In this document: one piece after another, positions 1 through 6,521 of the stretch
Numbering within the stretch: position 1 is the first letter of the stretch
How the letters are laid out: every line of letters begins with the position of its first letter
Source: an uncultured Lachnospiraceae bacterium
GTDB lineage: Bacteria > Bacillota > Clostridia > Lachnospirales > Lachnospiraceae
Assembly: GCA_947630295.1 (NCBI GenBank)
Contig: CANRGZ010000009.1
Coordinates: 1 to 38,570, forward strand
Reading direction: 5' to 3'
Length of the DNA: 38,570 nucleotides
The notes under the pieces: model-generated
Databases searched by the model: none
Seen by the model: only the letters and a program-made list of their open reading frames with translations
Told to the model about the DNA's origin: nothing
Position numbers and translations under genes: made by a program

Positions 1-41
1 TGAAAAAGAACCCCAAAGATATTTTAAGCGAATTGGTTTAA
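1..41 (+). CDS. C-terminal tail of an upstream gene, probably the permease partner of the ABC ATPase
   Basis: Reading from base 3, an open frame ends in KKNPKDILSELV followed by TAA at 39-41. The gene starts outside the window. A tail of the form 'NPxDIL' resembles the C-terminus of FtsX/MacB-type permeases, which often sit directly beside a MacB/LolD-type ATPase. The stop codon touches the AGGAGG ribosome-binding site (41-46) of the next gene, consistent with one operon. Only 12 residues are visible, so the identity is inferred mainly from context. Confidence 0.45.
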   Translation, partial: KKNPKDILSELV

Positions 42-54
42 GGAGGAAATCTTT

Positions 55-678
55 ATGATTTTAGAAGCAAAAAATGTTTCATATTATTATAAATCACAAA
101 AGGATAAATGGATTCTGGAAAATGTGAACTATGGATTTGAACCCGGGAAAATGTATGCCTTGCTTGGTCCAAGCGGGTCAGGAAAAACAACGCTGCTCTC
201 TTTGCTGGCCGGACTCGACATCCCCACAAAAGGCGAGATTCTTTATGACGGAAAACCGATAACCGCCAGAGATCTGACGGAACACAGAAAACATCATATT
301 TCTCTGGTGTTTCAAAGTTATAACCTGATCGACTATCTGACCGTCGTGGAAAATGTAAAGCTTGGCGGGCAAAAGAAGCCTGAACCCATCCTTGATAAAA
401 TGGGAATTGGAAAAGAATTTTGGAAACGCAATGTTTTACAGCTTTCAGGCGGACAGCAGCAGCGAGTAGCGATTGCCCGCGCATTGGCGAGTGATGCGAA
501 TGTTTTATTGGCGGATGAACCTACCGGGAATCTGGATGAGGCAACCGCCTGGGATGTGATTGATCTGCTCAAGCGGATTGCGCATGAAGAAGGGAAATGC
601 GTAATTGTTGTAACACACAGCAAAGAACTGGCGGATTCCGCAGATATGGCAATTCATATGGAACAGTTTTGTTTGTAG
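55..678 (+). CDS. ABC transporter ATP-binding protein (MacB/LolD/bacitracin-efflux type)
   Basis: This is a 207-residue cytoplasmic ATPase subunit that would power a separate membrane permease. All the motifs of an active ABC ATPase are visible: Walker A GPSGSGKTT (residues 38-46), the signature LSGGQQQR (from 130), Walker B VLLADEP (150-156) with catalytic Glu155, the D-loop GNLDE, and a switch histidine in VVTHS. The length and the LADEPTGNLDE sequence fit the MacB/LolD family, whose members extrude peptides or lipoproteins or act in antibiotic resistance. The start has AGGAGG (41-46) eight bases upstream. It lies directly after the tail of a probable permease gene. The substrate cannot be told from the sequence. 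Confidence 0.93.
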   Translation: MILEAKNVSYYYKSQKDKWILENVNYGFEPGKMYALLGPSGSGKTTLLSLLAGLDIPTKGEILYDGKPITARDLTEHRKHHISLVFQSYNLIDYLTVVENVKLGGQKKPEPILDKMGIGKEFWKRNVLQLSGGQQQRVAIARALASDANVLLADEPTGNLDEATAWDVIDLLKRIAHEEGKCVIVVTHSKELADSADMAIHMEQFCL

Positions 679-701
679 CAAAAGTCGTCGATAATTACAT
701 A

Positions 702-730
702 TTGACACAGCGTCAGAATAATGGTATGGT
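702..730 (+). promoter_or_regulatory. Promoter of the TetR operon (-35 TTGACA, -10 TATGGT)
   Basis: TTGACA at 702-707 and TATGGT at 725-730 are separated by exactly 17 bases. The -35 hexamer lies inside a dyad, TGAC-N5-GTCA (703-715), and a second dyad lies just downstream of the -10, so the promoter is embedded in probable repressor sites. It serves the TetR gene starting at 827 and probably the genes to 4997. Confidence 0.7.
703..715. promoter_or_regulatory. Probable TetR operator 1 (TGAC-N5-GTCA), overlapping the -35
   Basis: The 13-base dyad TGACACAGCGTCA overlaps the -35 hexamer. It has the same half-sites and spacing as the dyad at 739-751, and the two centres are 36 bases apart. Binding here would block RNA polymerase. 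Assignment to the adjacent TetR protein is an inference from position. Confidence 0.55.
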
Positions 731-737
731 ATCTATG

Positions 738-752
738 CTGACAACTTGTCAG
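738..752. promoter_or_regulatory. Probable TetR operator 2, perfect palindrome CTGACAA-C-TTGTCAG
   Basis: This 15-base palindrome is perfect around a central C and sits just downstream of the -10 box (725-730), near the expected transcription start. TetR-family repressors commonly bind palindromes of this size next to their own promoters. The core TGAC-N5-GTCA repeats operator 1. Confidence 0.65.
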
Positions 753-775
753 AATAAGAATATCAACCAATGACA

Positions 776-806
776 TGGCAGGTGCGCCCTTTTGGGGCGC
801 GTGCCG
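776..806 (+). repeat. Leader hairpin element, copy A (GGCA-stem-TGCC)
   Basis: A GC-rich hairpin forms from GCGCCC and GGGCGC with a short T-rich loop, enclosed by GGCA (777-780) and TGCC (802-805). It ends in GTGCCG, 21 bases before the start codon at 827 and just upstream of that gene's AAGGAGG site. Copies with the same 3' end (GCGCG then TGCCG or TGTGCCG) occur at 10227-10255 and 36580-36609, also just before ribosome-binding sites. There is no T-run, so it is not an intrinsic terminator. Confidence 0.6.
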
Positions 807-826
807 AAATTTAAGGAGGACGCAAA

Positions 827-1456
827 ATGCCGAAGGGATCCCCCATGCTGACGGAGGCGCGCAGGGAAGAAATTATCAATGCCTGTGAAAAGCTCTATCA
901 GACCATGAGTTTCAAGGAGATTACCATTAAGGAGATCGGGAACGAAACCAGCTTTACCCGTACATCCATTTACAACTATTTTCAGACCAAAGAGGAAATC
1001 TTTCTGGCGCTGCTGCAGCGGGAGTACGAACTGTGGATTGCTTCGCTGAAGCGGACCATGGCGCAGGCCGATACCATGACCAAAGATGAATTCGCCGATA
1101 TGATTGCTCATTCTCTGGAGGAACGGGCGCAGCTTTTGAAGATCATGTCCATGAATCATTACGACATGGAAACCGGCAGCCGCCCGGAGCATTTGAAGGC
1201 GTTTAAGGTTGCGTATGGCGCATCCATCCGCACTGTGCAGGACGGTTTGGATCGGTACTTCCCGGATATGACCGACACGGAGAAGCAGAATTTTATTTAC
1301 ACCTTCTTTCCGTTTATGTTCGGCATCTATCCGTATACCTTTGTAACCGAAAAGCAGCGGACGGCGATGGAAGCGGCGGGTGTGAATTACGTGCTGATGT
1401 CCATTTACGAAATCACATACCATTGCGTGCGGGAACTGTTAGGAGATGTAAAATGA
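827..1456 (+). CDS. TetR/AcrR family transcriptional regulator
   Basis: This 209-residue protein has an N-terminal DNA-binding domain. Residues about 10-55 show the TetR helix-turn-helix pattern: EEIINACEKL, the 'F KEITIKEIG' helix, then SFTRTSIYNYFQTKEEIF. The remainder is the variable ligand-binding and dimerisation domain. The ATG at 827 has AAGGAGG (813-819) seven bases upstream. The gene is first in an operon and its stop overlaps the next start as ATGA (1453-1456), so the downstream dockerin protein is probably translationally coupled to it. Two dyads around its promoter suggest autoregulation. The ligand is unknown. Confidence 0.93.
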   Translation: MPKGSPMLTEARREEIINACEKLYQTMSFKEITIKEIGNETSFTRTSIYNYFQTKEEIFLALLQREYELWIASLKRTMAQADTMTKDEFADMIAHSLEERAQLLKIMSMNHYDMETGSRPEHLKAFKVAYGASIRTVQDGLDRYFPDMTDTEKQNFIYTFFPFMFGIYPYTFVTEKQRTAMEAAGVNYVLMSIYEITYHCVRELLGDVK

Positions 1457-2199
1457 GAAACAGAAGGAAAAAAATCGATTTTACAGGAAAAAACGTCATG
1501 CGGGCGGTGATATTCGCGCTGGTGTTTATGATGCAAAGCGGACTGTGGCAGTCCCGGGTCTCTGCAGAAGGACAGCCGCCGGTCTATTATGGAGACCTGG
1601 ACGGGAACGGAAAGGTAACCGTGCGGGACGCATTGCGGGTCCTGAAGCATGTTGCCGGAATGGAACAGCTGCAGGGAGCATCGGCGCTCAAATTGGCGGA
1701 TCTGGATGAAGACGGCCGTATTACAGAACGGGATGTTTTAAAAATATTATATATTTGTGTGGGACGGGAAGCTGTCCGCGTATATGCAGAACAAACGGGA
1801 GGTACATCTGCTCCCGAAAACACGAAAGAACCGGAGGAAACAGAAGTGATGAAAATGAATGTGCAAATCGCAGATATGGTATTTACCGCTGTGTTGGAGG
1901 ATAATGCAGCCGTTCGTGAATTTGTGGACATGATGCGGCAGGGTCCGGTTACGATCCGGATGAATGATTACGGCAGCTTTGAAAAGGTCGGCTCTCTGGG
2001 AAAAAGTCTGACGGCCAGTGACCGGCAGACGACAACCACAGCCGGGGACATCGTGCTATATCAGGGTAATCAGATTGTGATGTTCTATGGTTCCAATGCA
2101 TGGAGTTATACAAGAATCGGTCATATCGACGACCTGTCCGGCTGGGAGAATGCACTGGGAGCCGGCAGTATCACGGCGGTATTTTCCATTGCGGAATAA
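1453..2199 (+). CDS. Secreted dockerin protein with C-terminal cyclophilin-like domain
   Basis: I start this 248-residue protein at ATG 1453, which overlaps the tetR stop (ATGA) and has AGGAG at 1441-1445. Residues 1-38 form a long basic signal peptide (hydrophobic stretch 17-31, probable cleavage after VSA). Residues 47-104 are a type-I dockerin with two calcium loops, DLDGNGKVTVRD and DLDEDGRITERD. After an acidic Thr/Pro linker (about 112-132), residues 133-248 match the cyclophilin-like fold of the PF18050 type (VQIADMVFTAVLEDN, then a GDIVLYQGNQIVMFYG core). Family members of this fold have no well-defined reaction and usually lack a dockerin. The product should be exported and held at the cell surface by a cohesin; cohesins are encoded at 27-34 kb. 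The domain identification is by eye. Confidence 0.82.
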   Translation: MRNRRKKIDFTGKNVMRAVIFALVFMMQSGLWQSRVSAEGQPPVYYGDLDGNGKVTVRDALRVLKHVAGMEQLQGASALKLADLDEDGRITERDVLKILYICVGREAVRVYAEQTGGTSAPENTKEPEETEVMKMNVQIADMVFTAVLEDNAAVREFVDMMRQGPVTIRMNDYGSFEKVGSLGKSLTASDRQTTTTAGDIVLYQGNQIVMFYGSNAWSYTRIGHIDDLSGWENALGAGSITAVFSIAE

Positions 2200-2228
2200 A
2201 GCAAAAAAATGACAGGAGGAAAAATAAA

Positions 2229-2708
2229 ATGGAAAAGATGACACAGACAGCAGACAGAAATCAGCCGGGCGATGCTGCGCCGGAACTGACGGAAAAGGAA
2301 GCATATCAGAATACAATTCTGTTCCCTATCGGTGCGCCAAATGACGGTTTTGCCAAATATTTCATCGGACAGAGTTATATTGCACCGGTGTCGAAAGAGC
2401 AGGTGGGTATTTTTAATGTCACCTTTGAGCCGGGTTGCCGGAACAACTGGCACGTGCATCATGCCGACAAGGGCGGAGGCCAGATTCTGATCTGCGTCGG
2501 CGGACATGGATATTATCAGGAATGGGGCAAAGAAGCGATTGCCATGCATCCCGGCGACTGCATCAATATCCCCGCAGGCGTCAAGCACTGGCACGGCGCC
2601 GCGCCGGACAGCTGGTTTTCTCATCTGGCCGTGGAAGTGCCGGGAGAAAACACCTCCAATGAATGGCTGGAACCGGTGGATGAAACGCAGTACGGAAAAT
2701 TGCGGTAA
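2229..2708 (+). CDS. Cupin-domain protein
   Basis: This 159-residue protein has no signal peptide and is probably cytoplasmic. The start is ATG 2229 with a GGAGG site at 2216-2220. The two cupin motifs are clear: the first contains NNWHVHHAD, supplying metal-binding histidines, followed by GGGQILICVGG; the second is PGDCINIPAGVKHWHG. The sequence resembles the cupins often found beside carboxymuconolactone decarboxylase or aldo-keto reductase genes in Firmicutes, but no reaction can be assigned. It lies between two dockerin-protein genes in the TetR operon, the odd cytoplasmic member between secreted products. Confidence 0.88.
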   Translation: MEKMTQTADRNQPGDAAPELTEKEAYQNTILFPIGAPNDGFAKYFIGQSYIAPVSKEQVGIFNVTFEPGCRNNWHVHHADKGGGQILICVGGHGYYQEWGKEAIAMHPGDCINIPAGVKHWHGAAPDSWFSHLAVEVPGENTSNEWLEPVDETQYGKLR

Positions 2709-2773
2709 AAAACGATTCCTGTCAAACGCTTCGGAAGAAACCGTACAGGAATGGGTGAGGGGGCTTGATATTG

Positions 2774-4090
2774 ATGAAAAGTGATTCTGCAAAAAAGATC
2801 CGGCTGTCCAAAGGCATCAAAGGTATATTAGTTTTCTTTTGTCTGGCTTTGATCGTCGGAAGCGTCGGCATGATTGCTTACAGCGCACAGGATACGGCAT
2901 CGGAGCTTCACTATGGCGATGCAGATCAAGATGGCGCAGTGACAGCCGATGACGCGCTGGCTGTTTTAAGACATGCGGCAAGATTGTCAACTATACAGGA
3001 AGCCCTGTCTGTTCGGCTGGCGGATATGGACGCAAGCGGAGATCTGGATGCGGCGGATGCACTGGAAATCCTGCGGACAGCGGCGAAGATGGTACCGGAG
3101 AGACCCTATGAGGAGACGGAAGCGACAGCGCCGGCTGAAACATCGGGCAATCCGGATGAAACGGTGGTGCCGGATGAGACAGCAGCGCCGGATGAGACAG
3201 ATGCACCGGAAACGCCCGGGGAAGGATCGGTAGTTTATATGACTTCCGATATTACGCCGGACGGATTGATGGCGGTCTACAATGCGCTGCAATGGTCGCC
3301 CACCGGAAAGGTAGCGGTCAAACTCTCTACGGGAGAACCGCCTGCCAGCAATTATCTGCGGCCGGAACTGATCAAAGATCTGGTGCAGTCATTAGAAGGC
3401 ACCATCGTAGAATGCAACACGGCCTATGGCGGTTCCAGAACGGAGACTGCCATGCATATGCAGGTGGCGAGGGATCACGGCTTTACCGAGATTGCAGACG
3501 TGGATATTCTGGATGCCGAAGGCTCCATGCAGCTGGATGTGGACGGCGGCAGTTATCTGGAGACCAATTATGTAGGCACCCATTTTGCGGACTATGATTC
3601 CTATGTGGTATTGTCGCACTTTAAGGGCCATGCCATGGCAGGCTTTGGCGGCGCCATTAAAAATATTTCCATCGGCCTTGGCTCCAAAGAAGGCAAATGT
3701 CTGATTCACACCGGCGGAAGGAGCCATACCAGCCCCTGGGGCGGAAATCAGACGGCGTTTACGGAGTCCATGGCGGAAGCCGGAAAATCCGTATCCGATG
3801 CCCTTGGACACGGGGAACGGATCATTTATATCAACGTGCTCAACAACATTTCCATTGACTGTGACTGCGACGGAAATCCCGCGGAACCGGATATTCATGA
3901 TATCGGAATCCTGGCTTCCACAGATCCGGTGGCCATCGATCAGGCCTCCATTGATCTGTGCTTTGCAGCGGAGGGCAGCGAGTCGCTGAAACGGCGCGTA
4001 GAGGATCAGAACGGTCTCCATACGCTGGAACACGGGGAAGAAATCGGCCTGGGCAGCCGGGAGTACAATTTGGTGAATATTGATGAGTGA
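2774..4090 (+). CDS. Secreted dockerin-DUF362 protein
   Basis: I choose ATG 2774 (438 residues); a TTG at 2765 is in frame but lies against the AGGGGG at 2758-2763. Residues 1-38 are a signal peptide or signal anchor. Residues 48-105 form a dockerin with loops DADQDGAVTADD and DMDASGDLDAAD. Residues 106-150 are an acidic Pro/Thr linker with repeated PDET units. Residues 152-438 match DUF362 (PF04015), including SHFKGHAMAGFGGAIKN and the C-terminal GILASTDPVAIDQ. DUF362 proteins are usually cytoplasmic and often carry ferredoxin-like 4Fe-4S motifs. No CxxCxxC cluster is visible here, only CDCD and one later Cys. A hairpin (2715-2722 with 2745-2752) precedes the gene. A dockerin-borne, exported DUF362 protein is unusual, and its function is unknown. 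Confidence 0.85.
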   Translation: MKSDSAKKIRLSKGIKGILVFFCLALIVGSVGMIAYSAQDTASELHYGDADQDGAVTADDALAVLRHAARLSTIQEALSVRLADMDASGDLDAADALEILRTAAKMVPERPYEETEATAPAETSGNPDETVVPDETAAPDETDAPETPGEGSVVYMTSDITPDGLMAVYNALQWSPTGKVAVKLSTGEPPASNYLRPELIKDLVQSLEGTIVECNTAYGGSRTETAMHMQVARDHGFTEIADVDILDAEGSMQLDVDGGSYLETNYVGTHFADYDSYVVLSHFKGHAMAGFGGAIKNISIGLGSKEGKCLIHTGGRSHTSPWGGNQTAFTESMAEAGKSVSDALGHGERIIYINVLNNISIDCDCDGNPAEPDIHDIGILASTDPVAIDQASIDLCFAAEGSESLKRRVEDQNGLHTLEHGEEIGLGSREYNLVNIDE

Positions 4091-4997
4091 AATTTTTGAA
4101 GTCCTGCACAGAGAACTGATCTATGTCAGCTATTATTTCATGATTCAGCTGCGGCAGATTGCCGTGTACTGGATTCTGGGCATGGTCATCGGGTCGCTGG
4201 TGTCCGTATTTGCCAAGGATGCGATCCATCATGCTTTTGACCGGATCCGGGATAAAAAGTGGGGCATCTGGGGCGTGATCCCGGCAAGTCTGCTGGGAAT
4301 CGCCTCGCCCCTTTGCATGTATGGGACGATTCCCATTGCGGCGTCCTTTTCCAGGCACGGGATGCGCCATGACTGGCTGGCAGCATTTATGATGTCCAGC
4401 GTACTTTTGAATCCGCAGCTGATCATGTACAGCACCGCGCTGGGTGTGACGGCGCTGGTGATCCGCATTGTTTCCAGTACGATTTGCGGCATTGCGGCGG
4501 GCATTGTGGTACACCTTTTCTATCGGGATAAACCCTTTTTCAATTTTGAAGGGTTCGAGCCGAGGGCGAGCCATGATACGCATCCGAATCTGTTTTTGCG
4601 GTTTCTGTTCAATCTCGGCAGGAACATCAAAGCAACAGGCCTGTATTTTCTGCTGGGCGTGCTGCTTTCGGCACTCTTTCAGCGCTATGTGCCGGCCGAT
4701 GGGTTTGCCCGCCTGTTCGGAAAGGCAAACGAAGGCTTTGGCGTACTGATGGCGGCGACCATCGGCGTACCCCTCTATGCCTGCGGCGGCGGCACCATTC
4801 CGCTGATTCGGGAATGGCTTTCCATGGGCATGAGTATGGGCAGCGCTTCGGCGTTTATGATTACCGGCCCCGCCACGAAAATCACAAATCTCGGCGCGTT
4901 GAAAATTGTGCTGGGACTGAAGCGGTTTTTGCTGTATCTGGCATTTGTCATGGCATTTTCCCTGGTGACAGGGTGGATCGTCAATTTGATTGTTTGA
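4083..4997 (+). CDS. UPF0718/ArsP_1-type permease
   Basis: This 304-residue polytopic membrane protein starts at ATG 4083 and overlaps the DUF362 stop by eight bases; TTG 4080 is also possible. It shows about eight hydrophobic spans and the two internal repeats of the predicted-permease family PF03773. These are GIASPLCMYGTIPIAASF in the first half and GVPLYACGGGTIPLIREW in the second, each followed by a 'LNPQ' or 'ITGPATK' turn. Relatives include ArsP, which exports organoarsenicals, and metal- or thiol-linked permeases. The paired cysteines (C-M-Y and Y-A-C-G) are typical. The substrate is not assignable. It is the last gene of the TetR operon. Confidence 0.88.
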   Translation: MSEIFEVLHRELIYVSYYFMIQLRQIAVYWILGMVIGSLVSVFAKDAIHHAFDRIRDKKWGIWGVIPASLLGIASPLCMYGTIPIAASFSRHGMRHDWLAAFMMSSVLLNPQLIMYSTALGVTALVIRIVSSTICGIAAGIVVHLFYRDKPFFNFEGFEPRASHDTHPNLFLRFLFNLGRNIKATGLYFLLGVLLSALFQRYVPADGFARLFGKANEGFGVLMAATIGVPLYACGGGTIPLIREWLSMGMSMGSASAFMITGPATKITNLGALKIVLGLKRFLLYLAFVMAFSLVTGWIVNLIV

Positions 4998-5021
4998 GCC
5001 GGAAAACGTCGTGCAAATGGC

Positions 5022-5050
5022 TTGCGCAGCAACGGAAAATGCGGTAAAAT
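5022..5050 (+). promoter_or_regulatory. Possible promoter for the ECF/uridine-kinase pair (TTGCGC-N17-TAAAAT)
   Basis: TTGCGC at 5022-5027 and TAAAAT at 5045-5050 are 17 bases apart, and the start codon is at 5084. The -35 matches the consensus at four of six positions, so this is a moderate candidate. Confidence 0.4.
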
Positions 5051-5083
5051 AAATGCAAAGACAAACAAAATGAGGAAAACAGG

Positions 5084-5668
5084 ATGAAAGAAAAAAAATA
5101 TTATCATACAGCGAAAAATCTCACGCTTTCCGCTATGTTTCTGGCCATCGGCTTTGTGCTTCCGTTTTTTACGGGACAGATTCAGCAGATTGGAAATATG
5201 CTTCTGCCAATGCACATTCCGGTATTTTTGTGCGGACTGATTTGCGGCTGGCAGTATGGCGCTGTGGTGGGTCTGATCCTGCCGCTTTCACGGTCATTTT
5301 TATTTGGAATGCCGCCGATGTATCCGAACGCAGCGGCCATGGCGGCGGAACTGCTTACCTACGGGTTTGTGGCAGGATTCGTTTACGCCCGCTCCCGCTG
5401 GCAGTGTGTGATTTCCCTGTACCGGGCCCTGATCGTTGCCATGGTTGCCGGACGGGTGGTATGGGGCGTTGCGGAAGTGATTCTGCTTGGCCTTGGCGGC
5501 AGTGTATTTACCTGGGAAGCATTTCTGGCAGGCGCTCTGCTCAATTCCATTCCCGGCATCATTCTGCAGCTGATTCTGATTCCTGCGATCATGGTTGCCC
5601 TGCACCGCGCGGGACTTGTGAAATTTTACAGAAAAGAGAAACGGGAACAGATTTCCGATGCAGGCTGA
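5084..5668 (+). CDS. ECF transporter S component (substrate-binding membrane subunit)
   Basis: This 194-residue membrane protein has about six hydrophobic spans. It begins with a basic stretch and an 'LTLSAMFLAIGFVLPF' first helix typical of ECF-type S components, followed by LPMHIPVFLCGLICG, the characteristic 'P.H.PV...G...G...G' pattern of the PF12822-like group. S components bind a vitamin or other micronutrient and share an energising EcfA/A'/T module encoded elsewhere. No ATPase or T component is present here. The gene overlaps the next one by 11 bases. The neighbouring uridine-kinase-like protein suggests the imported compound is phosphorylated after uptake, but this is inference. Confidence 0.88.
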   Translation: MKEKKYYHTAKNLTLSAMFLAIGFVLPFFTGQIQQIGNMLLPMHIPVFLCGLICGWQYGAVVGLILPLSRSFLFGMPPMYPNAAAMAAELLTYGFVAGFVYARSRWQCVISLYRALIVAMVAGRVVWGVAEVILLGLGGSVFTWEAFLAGALLNSIPGIILQLILIPAIMVALHRAGLVKFYRKEKREQISDAG

Positions 5669-6239
5669 TGAGAACCGGATGATACAAACAATTCTGGAAG
5701 AAATCCGGCGGCTTTCGGGGAAAAAAACAAATCTGCTGGTGGCCATCGACGGCCGGTGCGCTTCCGGAAAGACGACGCTGGCGCAAAAACTGTGCGACGG
5801 GTTTTGCGCTGCCGTTTTTCATATGGACGATTATTTTCTGCAGCCGGAACAGCGAACCAAAGAGCGCCTGGCACAGCCGGGCGGCAATGTGGATCACGAG
5901 CGGTTCGCAGAGGAAATTCTGCGGCCCTGCAGAGAAGGAAAAACGGTGATTTCTTACCGGCCCTACGACTGTCACAGGCAAATGCTGCTGCCTCCGGTTA
6001 CGGTAAGTGCCGCGGGCGTTGTGATCGTAGAGGGCTCCTACAGCTGCCATCCGGCGCTCTGGCCTTTCTATGATCTGCATATTTTCCTGACTGTCGGTCC
6101 CAAAGAGCAGCTTTTGCGGATTAGGGAAAGAAACCGCGGCAGCGTCCGGATGTTTCAGGAACGATGGATTCCGCTGGAAGAACGGTATTTTCAGACGGAA
6201 GACATTCAAAAACGCTGCGAACTTTGTTTTAAGACATAA
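5658..6239 (+). CDS. Uridine-kinase-like P-loop NTPase
   Basis: This 193-residue cytoplasmic protein has a Walker A motif GRCASGKTT preceded by VAID, then the FHMDDYF motif of uridine/pantothenate/nicotinamide-riboside-type kinases. It also has NVDHERF and IVEGSYSCHP, and an Arg-rich lid region (RIRERNRG). The family phosphorylates small molecules such as nucleosides, pantothenate or vitamin alcohols. It is somewhat short for bona fide uridine kinase (about 210 residues). The start overlaps the end of the ECF S-component gene, so the two are probably co-translated and may act on the same substrate. A terminator follows at 6269. Confidence 0.88.
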   Translation: MQADENRMIQTILEEIRRLSGKKTNLLVAIDGRCASGKTTLAQKLCDGFCAAVFHMDDYFLQPEQRTKERLAQPGGNVDHERFAEEILRPCREGKTVISYRPYDCHRQMLLPPVTVSAAGVVIVEGSYSCHPALWPFYDLHIFLTVGPKEQLLRIRERNRGSVRMFQERWIPLEERYFQTEDIQKRCELCFKT

Positions 6240-6268
6240 ACCGGCTTTGAATAGCTGAATTTTTAAAT

Positions 6269-6311
6269 CGCACAAACAAGAGTGAGAACACTTGTTTTGT
6301 GCGGTTTTTTG
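6269..6311 (+). terminator. Intrinsic terminator after the ECF/kinase operon
   Basis: A stem of CGCACAAA(A)CAAG pairs across an AGTGAGAACA loop with CTTGTTTTGTGCG and is followed by a run of six T (6304-6309 region). It lies 30 bases after the kinase stop codon. Confidence 0.85.
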
Positions 6312-6450
6312 TAATTCACTGAAAAACATGGCGGTGTGTATGACGAAGCACCGGCAGGTGACAAAGGAAGAACTGGAGGAACTGCGGACCCGGGCATTGT
6401 CCTGAGGATGCCGGGCGTAAAATACTTTTGAAATCCTGCCGGCGTATCGC
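6312..6450 (+). other. Intergenic stretch, with a possible 25-codon ORF at 6328-6405
   Basis: No known gene is visible. ATG 6328 opens a 25-codon frame ending at TGA 6405, with product MAVCMTKHRQVTKEELEEL followed by RTRALS. It has a charged helical composition but no clear ribosome-binding site or promoter. It could be a chance ORF or a gene remnant. The promoter of the next gene begins at 6451. Confidence 0.25.
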
Positions 6451-6479
6451 TTGACGCAGCATAGATTGATTCCTATAAT
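6451..6479 (+). promoter_or_regulatory. Promoter TTGACG-N17-TATAAT for the metallopeptidase gene
   Basis: TTGACG (6451-6456) and a perfect TATAAT (6474-6479) are separated by 17 bases, 43 bases before the ATG at 6522. Confidence 0.8.
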
Positions 6480-6521
6480 ACATGCAGACGAATATAAAAA
6501 TGCAATACGCGCAGGAAAACA

